From Mucilaginibacter sp. 14171R-50 (GTDB lineage: Bacteria > Bacteroidota > Bacteroidia > Sphingobacteriales > Sphingobacteriaceae), in contig NZ_CP048115.1 of the NCBI RefSeq assembly GCF_010093045.1, positions 3,720,001 through 3,784,000 of the forward strand: 64,000 bases of DNA. Direction: 5' to 3'. Made by a program: the position numbers and the translations under genes. The notes under the pieces are model-generated. The model saw nothing but the letters and a program-made list of their open reading frames with translations. It did no database searches and was not told the origin of the DNA. Position 1 is the stretch's first letter. Each line of letters begins with the position of its first letter. Positions 16,838-23,951 of this stretch are shown one piece after another.

Positions 16838-16872
16838 GTGTTCACGTTCGGCGCACGTGAACACCGTGAACA
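16838..16872. promoter_or_regulatory. CGTGAACA triple repeat upstream of mgtE
   Basis: GTGTTCACG (16838-16846) and CGTGAACAC (16855-16863) form a perfect 9-bp inverted repeat, immediately followed by a third copy CGTGAACA (16865-16872) in direct orientation with 10-bp period. It sits 103 bp upstream of the mgtE start. Candidate operator; the binding protein is unknown. Confidence 0.45.
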
Positions 16873-16942
16873 TGATTAAACAATTAATATTCAGGACTTT
16901 GACAATTCAGGTGGCATAAGTATGTCAGCACGTTCAAAAACC

Positions 16943-17557
16943 TTAGCCGCTATAATTATAAACAGCTTTTACTCCGCTTATTTTATTTAACTTACTCATC
17001 ACCCGCTCCACCTGTGTTTTACGGATAGATAATTTGATGGTGCAGCGAAGTTCGGAAACCTGCTGTAATACCTGAAGCTGGCCGTCCTTAATGATGCGCA
17101 TTATATCATTCATCTGCATATAGTCAAACACCACGGTGTAAATGTCGTTTACGGTTTTTTCTACCACATAAGCAGCATCCAACGCCATTTCAGTGGCGGT
17201 TTTGTAGGCGTTTATCAGTCCGGGTACACCCAACAGGGTGCCGCCAAAATAACGCACTACCACCACGAGCACGTTAGTAATGTTGCGCGATAGCAGTGTG
17301 TTCAAAATTGGCCTGCCCGCCGTTCCGGCTGGTTCACCATCGTCATTGGTGCGGAAAACGGACCGGTCTGTCCCGATCCTGATGGCCCAGCAATGGTGGT
17401 TTGCTTTTGGGTGTTCGGCTTTCACGGCCGCTACAATCGCCTTAATATCATTATCAGAGGCAACGGGGTAAGCATATCCTAAGAACTTGCTTCCACGGTC
17501 GCGAAAGATGCTTTCTGTAGGTTGTGCTATAGTCTTGTAGGTATCGTCAAACAGCAT
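16943..17557 (-). CDS. YigZ/IMPACT family protein
   Basis: 204 residues. The UPF0029/IMPACT N-terminal domain is clear: SKFLGYAYPV, HHCWAIRIG, NDDGEPAGTAGRPILN and VVVVRYFGGTLLGVPGLINAYK. The C-terminal DUF1949 domain follows. Bacterial YigZ has no settled function; eukaryotic IMPACT modulates Gcn2 signalling. It begins 8 bp after the EamA transporter stop, making it the third gene of a ribD-EamA-yigZ transcript. Confidence 0.9.
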   Translation of the reverse strand: MLFDDTYKTIAQPTESIFRDRGSKFLGYAYPVASDNDIKAIVAAVKAEHPKANHHCWAIRIGTDRSVFRTNDDGEPAGTAGRPILNTLLSRNITNVLVVVVRYFGGTLLGVPGLINAYKTATEMALDAAYVVEKTVNDIYTVVFDYMQMNDIMRIIKDGQLQVLQQVSELRCTIKLSIRKTQVERVMSKLNKISGVKAVYNYSG

Positions 17558-17565
17558 GAAACGGG

Positions 17566-18429
17566 TTAAGAAACAGTAATTATAATAATAGCTACAACCG
17601 CCAGCGCCACTCCTACTTTGTTCAGGGTGCTTAAGCGTTCGTTAAACACTACCAGCCCTACCAGCGCACCCAGGGCTATTACACCGATGTTCATAGCCGA
17701 GAACACGGTTGACGGGCTTTTAGACAACGCAGCATGCGCCTTAAGATAAAACAGGATGTTGCCAAAGTTGGCTACCCCCAGTATCCACCCGAACATGATG
17801 TGAGGCCATTTTATACGGCTTTGTTTGGTAAAGACCTTTACGAGCAGACTGATAAATGCTATTACAAATGCCAGCGAGTAAATAAAAAATAACGACGTTG
17901 TATAAGGCAGTGCAGTAAAGGCGGCCACGTTTTTAAAGAGGATATCGATGGCGCCGAAACCAAAAAATACGATGAGCAGATATACCCAGGCATTAGAAAG
18001 TTTTTTTCGGTTTGCGGTTTGCTTTTGCCATGGTATAGAGCATAGTATTGCGGCAAAACCGATAATGATACCTATGACCTTGAGGACAGTAAGGCTTTCG
18101 CCAAATAACAGGAACGATGCTATTAACGGGATAAACAACGACAGCCTTTGCGCAACATCTGTACGCACGATACCGGCAATACGTACGGATGAAGCCATTA
18201 TCCAGAATATCAGCGGCAGCAAAATACCTACAGCAATGTATACACCCACCGGCGCTTCCTGAAGCGTAAAGTTTTGTAAACGGGGCTTAAAAAAATACCA
18301 GGTAAGCAGTATGGCCATGCTATAATTCCAGGTAATGGCCTGAAAAATGTCTATCTGGTAGCGCCGGGCAAGTTTCAGCAATACAGAAACAATTACGCTG
18401 CAGCAAATACTTAAAAAAACGTACAACAT
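17566..18429 (-). CDS. EamA/DMT family transporter
   Basis: 287 residues with about ten hydrophobic helices in two EamA-like halves (first half includes GIIIGFAAILCSIPW, second half VFSAMNIGVIALGALVGLVVFNERLSTLNKVGVALAVVAII). Inner-membrane metabolite exporter by family. It lies 10 bp after ribD and 8 bp before the YigZ gene. Sitting behind a riboflavin gene, flavin or pyrimidine transport is possible, but DMT proteins are diverse and this is only a guess. Confidence 0.85.
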   Translation of the reverse strand: MLYVFLSICCSVIVSVLLKLARRYQIDIFQAITWNYSMAILLTWYFFKPRLQNFTLQEAPVGVYIAVGILLPLIFWIMASSVRIAGIVRTDVAQRLSLFIPLIASFLLFGESLTVLKVIGIIIGFAAILCSIPWQKQTANRKKLSNAWVYLLIVFFGFGAIDILFKNVAAFTALPYTTSLFFIYSLAFVIAFISLLVKVFTKQSRIKWPHIMFGWILGVANFGNILFYLKAHAALSKSPSTVFSAMNIGVIALGALVGLVVFNERLSTLNKVGVALAVVAIIIITVS

Positions 18430-18439
18430 TGTTATTTGG

Positions 18440-19492
18440 TTATGTAGGTAGGTTTAATATAACTTTTAAACTATCGGCGCCAACATTGTACTCGCCGGCA
18501 GCGGCGCCCATTATAACCGGCGCTTTTACGCCACTTTTCCATACGGGCGCCCCGGTAAAAATACGTGCTTCGTCCCACAAACCGGCCTCTATAAACTGGT
18601 TTAAAGTATAGGCGCCACCCTCGATAATTACCGACTGTATATCCTGCAAGTATAGCTGAAATAAAATATATTGAGGTACAAAGCGGTCAAAATCCTCCAG
18701 GGCTATGTACTTGTTTAGTCCCTCAATATCCGTTTTAACCTCGTTAAATATCAATGTTTCAACCGACTGGTCAAACACATTAAGGGTGGTACTTAATGTC
18801 AAACGGCGGTCTATGATCACCCTTTTGGGCGACTTGCCTTCCGCGTAACGTACACTTAGCTGCGGATCATCGGCCATTACTGTTTTCTTGCCTACCAGTA
18901 TAGCATCTTCTTCAGCGCGCCATTGGTGTACTAATCTACGGCTTTCGGGCCCGGTGATCCAACGCTGAGTGCCATCTGAAAGGGCAAAAAAACCATCAGC
19001 CGTTTGAGCCCATTTTAGTATAATATAAGGCCTTTGCCTTTGCACCCGGGTAAAAAAGCGCCGGTTCAGCCATTGGCATTCCCGCTCTAATACATCAGCC
19101 GTTACAGCGATGCCTGCTGCCTGCAATTTTTCAATACCTTTTCCATCTACCTGTGCAAAAGGATCGCGGCAACCAACTACCACGTTTGGAATTTGGTGTT
19201 TGATAATAAGATCGGCGCAGGGCGGTGTTTTGCCGTAATGCGCGCAGGGCTCAAGCGATACGTATATGGTGCTCTGCTTAAGCAGGTCGGCATGGTTAGC
19301 ATTATTAGCTATCACCATGTTAACAGCGTTTACCTCGGCATGGGCTTGGCCGTATTTTTGGTGGTACCCTTCGCCAATTATTTTGCCGTTATGAACTATC
19401 ACAGCGCCAACCATAGGGTTCGGGCTAACCCGGCCCGCCCCCAAAGCGGCCAGATCAAGACAGCGCTGCATATATATTTCATGTATTGCCAT
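18440..19492 (-). CDS. ribD: Bifunctional pyrimidine deaminase/reductase RibD
   Basis: 350 residues. Riboflavin synthesis, steps 2 and 3. The N-terminal deaminase has the zinc motifs QAHAEVNAV (H51-A-E53) and SLEPCAHYGKTPPCADLI; the C-terminal reductase domain starts near FFTRVQRQRPYIILKWAQTADG with the NADPH-binding region further on (VIIEGGAYTLNQFIEAGLWDE). Other rib genes are not in this window. The ATG is 4 nt from a perfect -7 box, and a divergent prmC promoter overlaps its control region. Confidence 0.95.
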   Translation of the reverse strand: MAIHEIYMQRCLDLAALGAGRVSPNPMVGAVIVHNGKIIGEGYHQKYGQAHAEVNAVNMVIANNANHADLLKQSTIYVSLEPCAHYGKTPPCADLIIKHQIPNVVVGCRDPFAQVDGKGIEKLQAAGIAVTADVLERECQWLNRRFFTRVQRQRPYIILKWAQTADGFFALSDGTQRWITGPESRRLVHQWRAEEDAILVGKKTVMADDPQLSVRYAEGKSPKRVIIDRRLTLSTTLNVFDQSVETLIFNEVKTDIEGLNKYIALEDFDRFVPQYILFQLYLQDIQSVIIEGGAYTLNQFIEAGLWDEARIFTGAPVWKSGVKAPVIMGAAAGEYNVGADSLKVILNLPT

Positions 19493-19521
19493 TGTGCAAA
19501 AGTAGGTTTTATGTTACTTTG
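19492..19521 (+). promoter_or_regulatory. prmC promoter, leaderless layout
   Basis: TTG (19492-19494), 19-bp spacer, TTACTTTG (19514-19521; one mismatch to TAnnTTTG), then 4 nt to ATG 19526. The TTG overlaps the ribD start codon. Confidence 0.55.
19497..19504 (-). promoter_or_regulatory. -7 box of ribD operon, leaderless layout
   Basis: Minus-strand TACTTTTG, perfect consensus, ends 4 nt before the ribD ATG. Its expected -33 region lies in the first codons of prmC. Confidence 0.6.
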
Positions 19522-19525
19522 TTGC

Positions 19526-20437
19526 ATGAAAACTATCAAGGATGTATCCCTGAACTTTCAGCAAGGATTAAATGACCTGTATGATAGCCGCGAAATTGAG
19601 GCTATAACCCTGCTGGTGCTGGAAGAAATTACGGATATGTCGCGTGCTAAAATAAAGGCTTTCCCGGATGATGCTGTGAATGGTGAAGCTGTTGAAAAGA
19701 TAGCCGGCATCCTCGAAGAGCTTAAAACAGGTAAGCCTGTGCAGTATATTCTTGGCAGTACGGAGTTTTACGGTTTGAACTTCCTGGTTAACCCCGCTAC
19801 ACTTATACCCCGACCGGAAACCGAAGAACTGGTGGAATGGGTTTTGGCGGAAAGTAAAAAGTTAAAAGTTGAAAGTCGAAAGTCACCTCGGATTTTAGAT
19901 ATTGGTACCGGCAGCGGATGCATTGCCATCAGCCTTAAAAAGCATCTAACTGATGCTGTTGTTACGGCTATTGACATCTCTGCCGATGCTTTACATACTG
20001 CCAGGCAAAACGCTGTAATTAATGATGTTAAAGTGGATTTCGTGCAGGACGATATCTTAAAGGTTGGAAAGTCCGAAAGTCCGATAAGTCAGGAAGACAG
20101 CAGCACTTTATCATTCGATATGTTTGATATCATCGTTTCTAACCCCCCATACGTTACTTTAACGGATAAGCTGCGGATGCATCGAAATGTAACCGATTTT
20201 GAGCCGCATTCCGCACTATTTGTACCTGAGGATGACCCGCTGATATTTTATAAGGCAATTGCTGACTTTGCTGTTGCGCATCTCACAGAAAACGGCTTGT
20301 TATTCTTCGAGATAAACGAAAATTTCGGTAAAGAAACAATTGAGTTGTTAAGCGATAAAGGGTTTACAGCTATTGAGCTACGCAAGGATATGAGCGGAAG
20401 GGACAGGATGGTAAAGGCCAGCCCCCCAGCCCCCTAA
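19526..20437 (+). CDS. prmC: Peptide chain release factor N5-glutamine methyltransferase
   Basis: 303 residues from ATG 19526; longer in-frame starts back to 19193 lie inside ribD and cross the promoter. PrmC methylates the GGQ glutamine of release factors. Motifs: FLVNPATLIPRPETEELVEW, ILDIGTGSGCIAISL (SAM site) and IVSNPPYVT (NPPY catalytic motif). Two odd low-complexity insertions are encoded by aagtc-type repeats (19850-19884 and 20066-20090), and the last residues SPPAP plus the stop codon come from a palindromic repeat, so the native C-terminus may have been altered. Confidence 0.93.
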   Translation: MKTIKDVSLNFQQGLNDLYDSREIEAITLLVLEEITDMSRAKIKAFPDDAVNGEAVEKIAGILEELKTGKPVQYILGSTEFYGLNFLVNPATLIPRPETEELVEWVLAESKKLKVESRKSPRILDIGTGSGCIAISLKKHLTDAVVTAIDISADALHTARQNAVINDVKVDFVQDDILKVGKSESPISQEDSSTLSFDMFDIIVSNPPYVTLTDKLRMHRNVTDFEPHSALFVPEDDPLIFYKAIADFAVAHLTENGLLFFEINENFGKETIELLSDKGFTAIELRKDMSGRDRMVKASPPAP

Positions 20438-20508
20438 AGGGGGAGCAGAATTTAGAACTCAAGGGCTTTATGCGTTTCAGAAACTCCCCCTTCAGGGGGT
20501 TGGGGGCT
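20420..20508. repeat. C/G-tract palindromic repeat at prmC 3' end
   Basis: Left arm 20420-20445 and right arm 20484-20508 are near-perfect inverted copies; each arm itself folds (ccccctaaaggggg and cccccttcaggggg). The left arm carries the prmC stop codon; the right arm ends at the xerD stop. Likely a dispersed REP-like element and bidirectional terminator. Confidence 0.75.
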
Positions 20509-20509
20509 C

Positions 20510-21409
20510 CTAATTCCTCGGGTGAAATTCAATTATCGTACTCTTTAAGTACTCCCTGTCCAGGTGGGTATATATCTCGGTTGTGGTAATACTTTCGTGT
20601 CCCAGCATTTCCTGTACCGCGCGCAGATCGGCTCCGCCCTCTACCAAATGAGTAGCAAACGAGTGCCTGAAGGTATGCGGACTGATGTTTTTTCTTAATC
20701 CGGTTATAGCGGCCAATTGCTTTACAAGCATAAAAATATAAACCCTGCTTAGCCGGCTGCCACGACGGTTTAAAAACACCATGTCTTCTTCGCCCTTTTT
20801 GATATCGATATGAACACGTACCTGTTCTATCCATATCTTTAATGCTTTTAGCGCCTCGCTGCCTATAGGTATAAGGCGTTCCTTACTGCCCTTGCCGGTT
20901 ACCTTTATAAATTCGATCTCCTGGTAGATGTTGGATAGCTTAAGTTCCGTTAATTCAGAAACCCGCAGCCCGCAGCCATACATTACTTCTAAAATAGCTT
21001 TGTTGCGCGTACCTTCAGGCGTGGAAAGATCTATAGCCGCTATCATTTTATCAATATCGTAAATGCTAAGGGTGTCCGGAAGTTTACGTTGGATCTTAGG
21101 CGTCTCCAATAGTTCCGATGGGTCTACGGCTATCAGGTCTTCCATCAGCAGGTATTTGTAAAAAGCTTTTATGCCCGATATAATGCGCGATTGGGTAGAA
21201 GGTATCATCCCTAACTCGTTAACCCACTTAATAAAATCACGCAGATCATGTAAAGAAAATTCTGTAGGATATTTTTTATTTACCTGTAAATCAGAAAATT
21301 GATAAAGTTTTTCTAAATCTTTACTATAAGCAGTTATAGAATTTGCTGCAAGCGACCTCTCGAGCTTTAAATATGTTTTAAATCCTTTAATTGCAGCCTG
21401 CCAGTTCAA
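20510..21409 (-). CDS. xerD: Site-specific tyrosine recombinase XerD
   Basis: 299 residues. N-terminal SAM-like DNA-binding domain (WQAAIKGFKTYLKLERSLAANSITAYSKDLEKL), then the catalytic domain with GCGLRVSELTELKL (Arg I), HTFRHSFATHL (H-x-x-R), LGHESITTTEIYTHL (nucleophile Tyr). Resolves chromosome dimers at dif with XerC. Start is a TTG at 21407-21409 giving MNWQAAIKG; an in-frame TAA lies a few codons upstream and no ATG fits. Convergent with prmC; the aroQ gene is divergent from it. Confidence 0.93.
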   Translation of the reverse strand: MNWQAAIKGFKTYLKLERSLAANSITAYSKDLEKLYQFSDLQVNKKYPTEFSLHDLRDFIKWVNELGMIPSTQSRIISGIKAFYKYLLMEDLIAVDPSELLETPKIQRKLPDTLSIYDIDKMIAAIDLSTPEGTRNKAILEVMYGCGLRVSELTELKLSNIYQEIEFIKVTGKGSKERLIPIGSEALKALKIWIEQVRVHIDIKKGEEDMVFLNRRGSRLSRVYIFMLVKQLAAITGLRKNISPHTFRHSFATHLVEGGADLRAVQEMLGHESITTTEIYTHLDREYLKSTIIEFHPRN

Positions 21410-21436
21410 TTGATTTTAGTTTTAATGTTTTATGGT

Positions 21437-21444
21437 TAAGTTTG
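21437..21444 (+). promoter_or_regulatory. -7 box of aroQ, leaderless layout
   Basis: TAAGTTTG, perfect consensus, ends 5 nt before ATG 21450. It lies inside the longer ORF, so it argues that 21450 and not 21432 is the start. Confidence 0.5.
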
Positions 21445-21449
21445 AACAA

Positions 21450-21872
21450 ATGAATATACAAATTATAAACGGGCCAAATTTAAACCTGCTTGGTATACGC
21501 GAAAAATCTATATATGGCAGCAGCGACTTTGAGAGCTACCTTACCGAATTAAAGAATCATTTTACAAACATCACCATTAATTATTACCAAAGTAATGTTG
21601 AAGGCGAAATTATAAATAAGCTGCACGAGGTCGGCTTTACCTGCGATGGCATAGTACTTAACGCCGGTGCCTATACCCATACCTCGGTAGCCATTGCAGA
21701 TGCTATTGCTGCTATTACCGCCCCTACCATTGAGGTGCATATATCAAACGTTTACAAGCGCGAGGAGTTTAGACACCACTCTATGCTGGCAGCCGATTGT
21801 AAAGGAGTAATTGCCGGCTTTGGCATGCATTCGTACAGGCTGGCGATAGAAAGCTTGCTGTTGACTTATTAA
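21450..21872 (+). CDS. aroQ: Type II 3-dehydroquinate dehydratase
   Basis: 140 residues from ATG 21450; the in-frame ATG at 21432 would put the -7 box inside the gene. Shikimate pathway, third step: trans-dehydration of 3-dehydroquinate. Motifs: INGPNLNLLGIREKSIYG (catalytic Tyr22), NAGAYTHTSVAIADAI, IEVHISNVYKREEFRHHS (catalytic His, Arg) in family order. Dodecameric cytoplasmic enzyme by family. Monocistronic; a small secreted protein gene follows after about 50 bp. Confidence 0.95.
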   Translation: MNIQIINGPNLNLLGIREKSIYGSSDFESYLTELKNHFTNITINYYQSNVEGEIINKLHEVGFTCDGIVLNAGAYTHTSVAIADAIAAITAPTIEVHISNVYKREEFRHHSMLAADCKGVIAGFGMHSYRLAIESLLLTY

Positions 21873-21922
21873 AACGCTAAATCCCAAACTCTAAATAAAG
21901 AATGGTTTTCCAAAACTATAAA

Positions 21923-22195
21923 ATGAGTAAAGTATTTAAAATAGCCACCCTACTCCTGTTTATACTTACTTTATTTATGGCCGATGCTTCCGCTCAAAAA
22001 CGAAAGCAGTCCGTACGCGATTCGCTGCGCCGTGCAATACTCCTCCGCGATTCAATGATGCGGACGTTCAAAAAATCTGATACCTCTATCAACAACCTGC
22101 TGCAAAAGGTTGAATATTACACTTCATCGTTCAACCAGATAAAAACCAGCCTGTTATATATAATTATATTATCTTCGCAATATAATTATGGATAA
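21923..22195 (+). CDS. Short secreted protein, possibly the truncated N-terminus of a larger membrane protein
   Basis: 90 residues from ATG 21923. MSKVFKIATLLLFILTLFMADASAQ is a signal peptide; then a charged helix (KRKQSVRDSLRRAILLRDSMM) and LLQKVEYYTSSFNQIKTSL. The helical part looks to me like the start of Bacteroidota mechanosensitive-channel proteins, from memory only. The last ~12 residues (LYIIILSSQYNYG) change composition abruptly, in AT-rich DNA, and overlap the next gene by 8 bp. That fits a gene cut by a rearrangement. An intact small protein is also possible. Confidence 0.5.
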   Translation: MSKVFKIATLLLFILTLFMADASAQKRKQSVRDSLRRAILLRDSMMRTFKKSDTSINNLLQKVEYYTSSFNQIKTSLLYIIILSSQYNYG

Positions 22196-23516
22196 ATTTT
22201 TAAGGCTTACCTTTTCAGTCTTTTTTGCGTGTGTGCTTTTTATTTCTTGTAAAAAAGAATCGCATAATGAAATCATTGAACCACCTAAACTAACAAAAGC
22301 CGATACTTTAAATCTTTTAAAGGGCTTTTGGAAGTCATCCCCACAGAATGGATATTTTACACTGGAAATAAAAAATGCAGATTATATTATTGATTACAGT
22401 AATGCAAATTTTAAACTTTTTACCGGAAAATTAGAATTAAAGGATGACTCCCTTTTCTTTTATAACCAGGACGGTTTTTATATTAATGGAGCATTTAAGA
22501 TCAAAAAACTCACTGCAGACTCTTTGATATTTGCTAATGAAACTTTTACATTTAAACACTATAGGTCGACCAAAGTAGTAAGCCTTTATGATATCGTTAC
22601 AATTGGTGGAAATGGATCAGGGGCCTATTTTTTTAATGAAGGAATTCCGGCTTTAACGAGTCCGATAGGCCATCCAACAAGCATTACTCAAGATAAAGAA
22701 GGAAACATATATTTAACATCGATCTTGAGTACTTCAATAATGGTTATTGATTGCAATACTTATTATATAAACAGCCTAGATAACAAACTGAATATCAAGG
22801 GTTTTTTTCAAAGCGTTTTTATTGCCGACGACGGAGAACTGTACTTTTCTGACCGCTTTAATCTTTATAAATACAATTTTGACTTAAAATCGGTGATCAA
22901 GATAAACAAGAGTTTAGATTGGGGTGATATCACAGACATCGTCGTAGATAAAAATAAAAATATCTATATATCTACAGCTGAAGATCGATTTGTTAGAAAA
23001 ATTGATGGTGTGACCGGGGATGTTACAAAAATAATAGGTGCTGATAATTTCATTAAATTTAATCCATCCCCTTCGTCCCCTTTTGATGTGTATTTTATCC
23101 CTCAGCAAATGACATTAGATAAAGATGGCAATTTATTGATAACTGATCCATCAGATAATTGTATTTGGAAATACGATACACTGCTCCACTCTATTAAATT
23201 ATTTGCAGGCACGGGCAAGTCAGATTTTAGTGGCGATGGAGAACTTGCTTCTTTAGCTACGTTTAACATGCCTACCGGGATAGCTATAGATAAAATAGGT
23301 AATGTCTTTGTGGCCGACTCTCATAATTTCAGAGTAAGAAAAATAGATGTAAATGGTATAATTACAACCATTGCAGGACGTGATTATGGTTTTGATAAGG
23401 ATGGGAATGCAACCGACTCGAGCATGATTCCTGGAAGGTTGTCGGTAAATTCAGAGGGCGAAATAATACTAACCGATTTAAAAAACTTTAGGTTAAAAAA
23501 ACTAGTGTTACGATAG
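22188..23516 (+). CDS. NHL-repeat lipoprotein
   Basis: 442 residues. MDKFLRLTFSVFFACVLFISC is a lipoprotein signal with Cys21 in the lipobox. After ~130 residues of lipocalin-like strand-rich sequence come four or five NHL beta-propeller blades, e.g. HPTSITQDKEGNIYLTS, PQQMTLDKDGNLLITDPS and MPTGIAIDKIGNVFVADSH-N-FRVRKID. Surface or periplasmic binding protein by analogy. The gene is visibly more AT-rich than its neighbours and sits between a possible gene fragment and a decayed gpmA copy, so it may be an acquired gene. Confidence 0.82.
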   Translation: MDKFLRLTFSVFFACVLFISCKKESHNEIIEPPKLTKADTLNLLKGFWKSSPQNGYFTLEIKNADYIIDYSNANFKLFTGKLELKDDSLFFYNQDGFYINGAFKIKKLTADSLIFANETFTFKHYRSTKVVSLYDIVTIGGNGSGAYFFNEGIPALTSPIGHPTSITQDKEGNIYLTSILSTSIMVIDCNTYYINSLDNKLNIKGFFQSVFIADDGELYFSDRFNLYKYNFDLKSVIKINKSLDWGDITDIVVDKNKNIYISTAEDRFVRKIDGVTGDVTKIIGADNFIKFNPSPSSPFDVYFIPQQMTLDKDGNLLITDPSDNCIWKYDTLLHSIKLFAGTGKSDFSGDGELASLATFNMPTGIAIDKIGNVFVADSHNFRVRKIDVNGIITTIAGRDYGFDKDGNATDSSMIPGRLSVNSEGEIILTDLKNFRLKKLVLR

Positions 23517-23545
23517 CCTATTGCCCACTGCAAAATTATAATTGC

Positions 23546-23850
23546 CTACTGAAGATAATAATACCTTATACAATTCAACCTGTCATCTAACTCATACAGA
23601 AGACGTTCCATTGGGGATGTCGAGCATGACCACTTCCTCGTGCTAAGGTTTTCGATGTATTGTATAAGTGCACGCAAACTATTACCATGGACGCAAATAA
23701 CAACCTTTTTATTTTCCCGGATGGCGGGTACAATGTGTTCTTGCCAGAAGGTAAGCCCGGTCCATCGTTTCCCTCAGGGTTTAGATTAGCGGCAGTTCGC
23801 GATAGGTCAGATCGTTATAGCGCAGGTAAAGACCCGAATAAACCGGACGA
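23546..23850 (-). pseudogene. Decayed partial copy of gpmA (3' third)
   Basis: The DNA aligns nearly collinearly with 26901-27205 of the intact gpmA: both share ataccttatacaattc-type sequence, a conserved stop, and the stretch that on the minus strand reads [19 protein letters not shown]. The region next to the stop (23570-23630) is scrambled, about 5 nt are missing overall, and in-frame stops appear (e.g. where LPLTENLSE stood). No start region is present. It covers roughly the last 100 codons. A plus-strand ORF at 23660-23869 is only the antisense of this fragment. Confidence 0.8.
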
Positions 23851-23951
23851 TACACGTAACAGATCGTAGCTATTTACTTGTAACTTTTTCATTTCAATTG
23901 TAAGCCCGCGCCTTTAATTTTATGATATTAGGCCTGTTCACAACGTTTGAC

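Noticed and set aside
19193..19525. N-terminal extension of prmC
   Set aside because: Overlaps ribD and the prmC promoter; PrmC family proteins begin at about the 19526 Met.
23660..23869. 69-residue plus-strand ORF
   Set aside because: It is the antisense of the decayed gpmA fragment, not an independent gene.
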